From: Botryotinia globosa
Taxonomy: Eukaryota > Ascomycota > Leotiomycetes > Helotiales > Sclerotiniaceae
DNA length: 64,000 bases
Direction of reading: 5' to 3'
Assembly: GCA_014898425.1 (NCBI GenBank)
Contig: RCSZ01000005.1
Location: forward strand, 1,240,001 to 1,304,000
A program made the translations under genes and the position numbers. The notes under the pieces are model-generated. The model was not told the origin of the DNA. It ran no database searches and was given only the letters and a program-made list of their open reading frames with translations. How positions within the stretch are numbered: position 1 is the stretch's first letter; each line of letters begins with the position of its first letter. Below, in pieces: positions 48,014-64,000 of this stretch.

Positions 48014-48374
48014 TGTAATAGAATTCATAATCAAGATGTCTCGCCAAAAATGCTAGCTAGTCTGTCTCGCTACATCGAAGTCTGTGGCATAATGATCACA
48101 CGTATTGAAGTTCCAGCTATTTGAAGATCCCATGGATCCAAGTCATATTCTCATTACCATCAAAAACTCCTGCAATGCGGTTCTAAAGCCCAATTTTCGA
48201 CACTGACACCGAATTCTGATTCAACCCTGATAATGTACGTTCATCAAGAATTTCGTCCTCCAATGCGTCAACAAACTGTCCCTACACAGCCATTTCATAT
48301 CAACGCCCAGTCTCAATTCATCGTCCACCAGGTGATCACGAACTTTCTAATTTTCCATGTCCAAAACCGCACCA
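48014..48374. other. Convergent spacer, no gene seen
   Basis: About 360 bp between the NDUFAF6-type stop and the Cys-rich small ORF. It presumably holds 3' UTRs. Confidence 0.45.
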
Positions 48375-48686
48375 TCAATACCTCCACCCTACCCCAATTC
48401 TTTCACTCCCCGGCCCATATCTCGCATCCCTTTCTCCGCACCTTCTTCCTGCATACAAAATCCCATTGTTCCTACACTCCGAAGAACAGTACCCATTAAC
48501 ATATTTCGGCCGAATATTCCAGCGATTCGGTAAACATTCATTCGGAAGTTCGAACGGTAAACCCGGTCGTGCTGATTCTCGTGGATCATTGATGCGTGCT
48601 AACTGTGCGTAGAGAAGGTAACAGTTGGGTCCTGCGTGGAGAGTGCGGTGGCCGCAAAGGGGCTCTATGCTCCAGTAATTGCACAT
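48375..48686 (-). CDS. Small Cys-rich hypothetical protein (103 aa)
   Basis: A single ORF with an ATG at 48686 and 103 residues. It starts MCNYWSIEPLCGHRTLH and has seven cysteines, with CGH at residues 11-13 and a CSSEC pair near residue 68. No signal peptide is visible, so the cysteines more likely bind zinc than form disulfides. I do not recognise the family, but short fungal CGH-type proteins with this layout are common. It lies between NDUFAF6 and PHO8 genes; a chance ORF cannot be excluded. Confidence 0.42.
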   Translation of the reverse strand: MCNYWSIEPLCGHRTLHAGPNCYLLYAQLARINDPRESARPGLPFELPNECLPNRWNIRPKYVNGYCSSECRNNGILYAGRRCGERDARYGPGSERIGVGWRY

Positions 48687-49462
48687 TTGATTGGCTTTAG
48701 TACAGACGAGAGATTTAACAAGTATGAATCTGGGAGCTTAGGACTGGGAGCTTAGGACTGAGAGCTAGATGAATTGTGGATGATGATCGATTCGAACAGG
48801 AAGGGAGGGAGATCGATTATGACACCTGCAATACAAAAACTTGTTCAAAAAAGGACTTCGGGATACGAAGCTACAGTAGTATACTTATACCGGAAACACA
48901 AGCTCTCTCACTGTTCTCCTATAACTCAAGATTCCCATCATTGATCAATGTGACACACTTGCTCTTCACAATATGAGTCTTCATTTGCTGTACGCAAAGA
49001 ATGCTCTTCGCTGTAAGGCGGGCCACCATCCCCGGTTATTCAAACGGCGCACTATTCATAGAAAATCCTCCGACAACAAGCAAAAGTCGCGAGCAGATAG
49101 CTATTCCTCTAATCGGATTTTCACCATCATATAGATTGCGAAAAGGTGGTGTTGATGCTTGAGTTTGGCCTTTTGCAAACCTCAAACGGCTACACAAAAA
49201 GATGAGATAGTGGGTCCTGCGTCAGCTGTTTGTTGAATCTCTGACTGTGATGAGGATTGTTTCATGCATGGTATCAAGTGAAGGATGAGAAGATTGGTAC
49301 GGGCAAAGAAGATTTTGTGTTACTCTAGTCGGAAGAAACAGTTTGCTAAAGAAGGTCACGGGAAGCCAGGATCCTGCTTGACAAATTTCTGAAACAATTT
49401 CGTAAAATTTCAATGATTCTAGCTCTAATAAGATTGGGTATAATGAAAAGACGAAAGGCGAC
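48687..49462. other. Spacer before PHO8, no gene seen
   Basis: About 780 bp. It includes the promoter of the Cys-rich ORF, if that is real, and the PHO8 3' UTR. A 109-residue minus-strand ORF (49222-49551) overlaps the PHO8 end and shows nothing familiar. Confidence 0.45.
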
Positions 49463-51368
49463 TTATTGTGGCAAGTTCTTCTTGAGTCGTTCTTCGTATC
49501 GTCCAAAATCTGGAACATCAGGGGTTGAAGCAGCTGAGAGACTTTGACCATTAGTCTGGCTGTTTAGTTCTGCTGTGATTGCATCAACATCAACATTGAG
49601 ATAATCTCTCAAAAATTTGCCGACTTCGATGTTTTCGTGGTTTCCACGAAGTACATCAGCACCATATCCATAGATATTGACATCAACGGCAGAGTGACCG
49701 TGGGTTGACCAACCAATCTGTGCTCTGCGGCTGATGATATCGGCAAAAGCATAAGCAGAAAGCGCCGGATTGTCAAGTACGCGATCGATCTCTTCCTCAC
49801 TCGCATCCATAACCCCAAGACCCTTTTTAATGAGATCTTCTTTCACGAATCGCCTACTCACAGGTCGTACGTTGGCAATCGCTTCGGAAGAAGCAACATG
49901 AGCCCTTAGAACCCTAGAAAGATACTCTGATGAATGGGAAGCATTTGCCAACACCTCAGGGTACCACAAATATTGAGGGTATGAAGGATTAAGTTCTGAA
50001 TATAAGATTAGTATTAGCTCATGCGTATGTCGAGCTGGTATATCTTACGTCTTGCAACAGCTAAGCCTCCAGTCTCGTGGTCACTTGTAGCAACAAGAGC
50101 ACCTTCAGTATCGCTCTTGTCCAGGAAATCAATTACACTTTGGAAAGCTCGATCATAGGCAAGTACTTCGTGAACTTGGGCAGCCTAAAAAATCTAGTCA
50201 GTCATGCTACTCGTGCTGAGACTTATAATGTCGCCTCCAAGTAATCTATAGTAACTTACTGGGTCATTCCCATGGCCTGCATGATCGATTCGACTTCCCT
50301 CAATCATGAGAAAGAAACCCTTGTCACTATCCTTGGTTGCAGCTTCAAGTGCGGTCAAAGCTGTTCTTGCCATTTCATCAAGAGAAGGATAGACATCGTT
50401 CATGTTTCGTCGATCAAGCTCGAAAGGGATATCTGTATCAGAAAATAGACCTAAAAGTGGCAGCTGAACCTTCTTTCCAAGTTTCAACTCGTCAAAATCC
50501 TCTCTGGTATCAATGTATGTCCACCCGTATTTCTCTTGCGCCAATTTTGTGACATCGCGATCATCGGCTCTGCAACTAGATTCCGATGTATTGGGCAAGA
50601 AGTGACAGCGTCCACCGCCTAACATCAAATCAACAACTCGATGCCCAAGAGGATGTTCTCCAACCTCTTGTAAAGCTATCGAGTCCTCCTGCATTCGGTA
50701 ATCAACATGTGAGGCAAAGCAAGCTGGAGTCGCGTCCGTTATATCTGTTGTAACAACCACTGGAGGAGTTAGCCCTTCAATGTCTGAACGAACATGGCAG
50801 ATGTTTACTTACAGCCTGTGGTATAACCAGCCCTCTTCGCAGCTTCGAGTACAGTACCACATGGGGTGTGATCGGGCAACATAGAGATTGCGCCGTTATA
50901 GCTTTTTCTTCCACAACTGAATGCAGTAGCTCCCGCCGCACTATCTGTGACAAGACTGCTGCTTGATCTCGTGCGCGACGAACCGATAAAATGTTGATCG
51001 AGTTGAAGAATGTCATTGATGGGCAGATCTCCTTGGAATTGCCGGAAGCTTCTCGTCAAACTCAAAGATGCCGGGCCCATTCCATCGCTCACCATGAAAA
51101 TAAGGTTGCGCTTTCCATTTTGCTTTGTCTTCTTTGGAGCTTGATGGCTTTGCGACAATAAAACGCCTAGGACGATGACAGCAGCAGTAGCAACAACAGC
51201 CCAAGTAAAGAGCCCGATTTCTCTCCAAAATCCAGGTCTCTTGGCTTCGTAGGAATTCTTTCGTCGATTACCAAGAAGCGCATCGTCTTCTGCCGCAGCT
51301 CTTTCTTCGGAATTGGAGGAAGAGGGTCTTCCTGACGCGAACAGCGGGCTGTTATCATTCGGCGCCAT
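49463..51368 (-). CDS. pho8: Vacuolar alkaline phosphatase (Pho8-type)
   Basis: A repressible alkaline phosphatase, a type II membrane protein of the vacuole that removes phosphate from many monoesters. Four exons, 51368-50813, 50759-50260, 50184-50049 and 49995-49463, give 574 residues. The ATG at 51368 (MAPNDNSPLF) is used; the frame upstream has only a GTG. A cytosolic tail of about 50 residues precedes one membrane segment (residues about 52-71). The active-site motifs are complete: MVSDGMG with metal ligand Asp95, VTDSAAGATA with nucleophile Ser143, GFFLMIEGSRIDHAGHGND, SDHETGG, and WSTHGHSAVD. All introns are gtaagt- or gtaaga-type and 54-75 nt. It shares its strand with RPL34, but no operon is implied. 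Confidence 0.95.
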
Positions 51369-52415
51369 TAGGTGTTGCGCTGAGGTTGTCAAGTTGTATT
51401 TATAAACAAAATTCACCTATCGTTGAAAAGTATGAGTTCGCAGACAGAGACTTACAACTGGGGTTGGCAACTTAATGATGTCAGCCCCGTTTTGAGACAG
51501 CAGAGCTCACTAGGCACGGCAAGTGTCAGGGCGCTGTTTTGTCTGGGCAACCAACAGATCGGTGTACAAGAAGTGTCAGGCTGATCTTCGCAACACGCAC
51601 ACCAATCGTCCAATTCGAGTACAAGCATCAATAGTAGAGCTTCCGAGAACTTAGGTACTGAAAGAAATGATATTTACCTACCGATAAGACCTAATATTTA
51701 TGAAATTTAGTGAATAGTCAGTTATCACTTGGTATGAAACTCGACAATGCAAGGTCGCGTAAGTTATGTGAATATGTATTTGGGACTGCGACTGATTAAT
51801 TACTTCTTGCCAACAGAGGGCATGATGCAATTTGCTGCCTTTACCTAGTTGTCAAATATCTAAATAGAGCGATTGCTGCTTGGTCAATAATAATGAATGG
51901 ATTTGCAGCTGGTAGGTAGAATTTTCAACGTTAATTTTGAAAAAAGGGAAGTTGAGATGAGACAAATATCACGAAGCGGAGGTCACGACGTCACACATTG
52001 GTGAAACCTATACATAGATCCAAAAGGCTGCTGGGGCTGTTTTCAAGAGACTTTTCTGGTTCGGTATTGAAGATGTACGTCTTCATGGTTGTTTGACTTG
52101 TCGAATGGAATTCGTCATGGGATGATGCACTCGGCTCACATAGTCGTAGGAAAAGGCGAACATTGTCTTTGCAATATCTTCATAAATTGCTCGAAAACCC
52201 CGATTAATTGCCTGCTTCACTAACCGGTGAACAGATCCAAATCGAACCCCATTCACTTTTATGCATTCTGACGCCAACCTCACAATAGACGGGGACTCAG
52301 TGTAGTCGAAGCTCATGAATTGGTGGAAGCCCTGAGATTTATACAGCTATTTCCTGCTGCGATTCATTCCAGCCTTCCCAGTCAAACACCAAAGGACCCA
52401 GAACTAATCAACCGC
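51369..52415. other. Spacer between PHO8 and RPL34
   Basis: About 1.05 kb. The left part should be the PHO8 promoter and the right part the RPL34 3' UTR. A 77-residue minus-strand ORF (52083-52316) lies where the UTR is expected and has no family signal. Confidence 0.5.
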
Positions 52416-53044
52416 TTAACGCTTCTTTTGTTGAGATTCCTTGAGGACCTTCTTGACAATCTTCTGCTCCTCAATCAAGAAAGCTCTGACGATACGATCC
52501 TTAACGCAGTTGGCACATCTTGATCCTCCGTAGGCACGTTGAACAGTCTTCTTTGGGCGGGAGATCTGGGAGTATTCGCGGGGTCGGAGGGCTGGGATCT
52601 ACAGGAAATGAATTAGCATTTCCATAACCAATTTTCTATAATCAAATGTCCTTCGTAATCAACCATCGCCGCATTCGAGAGCCTGGAGGCTATAGATTGG
52701 CCATCGCCAAGTATTGACTGTTGCGATGTAGAAAGATGCCTCGCGCTTGTATTCCAACTTGACGAGCGATTTTTCGAGTTTTCGCTTTTTCCTCTTCCCT
52801 TGTAATTTAATCGAAAGATATCAACTTACACCTGGCAATTTGATTCCGCAGTCACCGCACTTTGGTGCAGTACCGGCCTTCTTGATGTGGAGATAGCGAA
52901 GCTCGCCGCCGGGGGTCTTAACAACTCTGACCTTGTTGGATCGAGTGTTGTATCTATTTTAATTAATATTTGGCTCTTCTTCCAACGTTGAATAATTGAA
53001 ACTCACGGGTTTCGGCGTCTGTAGGTCAATCTGTTGGACGACAT
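52416..53044 (-). CDS. rpl34: 60S ribosomal protein L34 (eL34)
   Basis: Large-subunit ribosomal protein eL34. Three exons, 53044-53007, 52953-52830 and 52598-52416, give 114 residues, matching the usual length. The first exon is only 38 nt ([12 protein letters not shown] and part of Pro). The protein reads on as [20 protein letters not shown], then [11 protein letters not shown] across the second junction, [19 protein letters not shown], and ends KESQQKKR. The paired CxxC motifs (CGDC and CANC) form the zinc site known in this family. Two introns early in the gene are normal for fungal ribosomal protein genes. It diverges from PRP8. Confidence 0.96.
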
Positions 53045-53397
53045 GTTGGCGAATTTCTGGTTCGGGGGTCGATTGAGGTCGTTGGCGTTGTCGATTGAAT
53101 CTTGAGTTTTGTCAAATTGAACAAATTCTTCGTGCGCGATAACTCGCTAGAGCTATCACGCTTATAGTTAGATCATTCACGTGTTAATCGGACAGCCCTT
53201 GAGCTTTGTGCTTACATCAGCACCTTATGATTCAGGCAACAAGAATTAAAGATTAATTGAACGGATGCGCTAGCGGGCATTTCCTTGAGCTCTCCGTGTA
53301 GCGTTAAAATTTATCTAAACGCGCTCGCGACAACACAATTATCAACTTTATACCCATCAACGACAAAGTGAAGTTCTATTCAGAAGGCGACTTGTTG
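53045..53397. promoter_or_regulatory. Divergent promoter, RPL34 / PRP8
   Basis: About 350 bp between two divergent, presumably highly expressed essential genes. It includes a T/G-rich part near RPL34. No named site is claimed. Confidence 0.5.
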
Positions 53398-53430
53398 ATG
53401 GAATTTGGGACTTGGTACCCAAGGCATTGA
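53398..53430 (+). promoter_or_regulatory. Upstream ORF before PRP8 (10 codons)
   Basis: A short u[13 protein letters not shown] plus stop, ends two bases before the PRP8 start codon. If it is in the mature leader it would limit ribosome access to PRP8. A 5' UTR intron or a transcript start further down would remove it. Confidence 0.45.
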
Positions 53431-53432
53431 AA

Positions 53433-63482
<10,050 letters not shown>

Positions 63483-64000
63483 ATTAATGACATAGGGGAG
63501 GGTGTTGAAAAAGGGAGAAGCAGAACAATATGGGAAGGAAGATTGGAACTGGAAGGATGAATTAATCAGCGTGCATCTGTATCAAATCGGGCTGGGCAAT
63601 GGGCGTTTGATGCGAACACGCATTGTAACAATGTATTTTTTTGTAGATGAATAATATGGTAGCAAAATGAAATGAAATTGATCATGCCACGATGATGTGT
63701 TGATTTTGAACTTTCCAAACCTCTATGAATGTTTCAGTTGTGGTATCTATCCTGTTGTTTGATTTATCTTCGAATGTTCAAATTGCTGTCAATACCCGAA
63801 AGAAATGCTTTGAATGTGGGAATTATTTTGATTGTTCAATGTATCTTGAATATTCGAAGCATCTAAAATGTTCAAAATACTTTGGATGTATAATATGCTT
63901 TGAGCATTCAAAATGCTCTCAATGTTTGAACATTTTTGAATGTTTAATAAATTGCTTTGATTGCTCGAAATGCCATGGATGTATAACATGCTTTGAGTAC
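63483..64000 (+). other. PRP8 3' flank with degenerate repeats
   Basis: The first 250 bp are probably PRP8 3' UTR. From about 63770 the sequence is a diffuse repeat of AATGTTC/GAATGTT and TTTGAGCATTC words. One stretch (63884-63904) recurs with one mismatch at 63977-63997, 93 bp later. No gene is visible before the window ends. Confidence 0.55.

Noticed and set aside
52083..52316. 77-residue minus-strand ORF next to RPL34
   Set aside because: It lies where the RPL34 3' UTR is expected and shows no family signal.

Overview
The window is nuclear DNA from a filamentous ascomycete. Genes have short GT..AG introns (about 45-100 nt, with CTRAY-like branch sites), genes lie on both strands, and Pol III genes (a 5S rRNA and a tRNA) are dispersed among them. 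The protein set (Tel1, Rad5, Prp8, EMC1, Pho8, eL34) is fungal. A Prp8 carrying a full-length homing-endonuclease intein, together with moderately AT-rich spacers, points to Leotiomycetes, most likely Sclerotiniaceae (a Botrytis relative). The species call is inference.

Left third (1-25 kb): the 3' part of TEL1 (ATM-type kinase; its 5' end lies outside the window), a tiny zinc-ribbon ORF, an RTA1-family membrane protein, a coiled-coil hypothetical gene interrupted by an in-frame TGA, a 5S rRNA gene, a Ser/Thr-rich secreted protein, a t6A dehydratase (Tcd/TcdA type), a glyoxalase-fold protein, a BTB-like protein, a decayed RNA 3'-phosphate cyclase gene with two CAA-to-TAA-type stops and a broken splice donor, and an SDR without the usual Tyr/Lys pair.

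Middle (25-42.8 kb): EMC1, then an 818-residue protein ending in an OTT_1508-like zinc deaminase domain. A gene-poor stretch of about 7.4 kb follows, packed with simple repeats. It also holds a tRNA-Arg(ACG) and a 393-bp hAT-type MITE with a perfect 8-bp target duplication. An alpha-arrestin with two PPxY motifs and a (GGAATTT)17 array close this part.

Right third (42.8-64 kb): RAD5 (three exons, the last only 79 nt) diverges from an NDUFAF6-type complex I assembly factor. A Cys-rich small ORF, PHO8 (four exons) and RPL34 (three exons) follow, all on the minus strand. RPL34 diverges from PRP8, which fills the last 10 kb. PRP8 encodes a 2363-residue host protein interrupted by an 834-residue intein that appears competent for splicing and homing. 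Its extein carries an intron only 14 nt after the intein and a second intron made of degenerate tandem repeats.

The genes are ordinary housekeeping neighbours rather than an operon-like system. Genome maintenance (Tel1, Rad5), RNA processing (Prp8, Tcd, the dead cyclase) and translation (5S, tRNA, eL34) recur, but no functional cluster is evident. The most interesting signals are the intein, the deaminase, the MITE and the decayed cyclase. All intron boundaries were read by hand from splice consensus, frame and family conservation.
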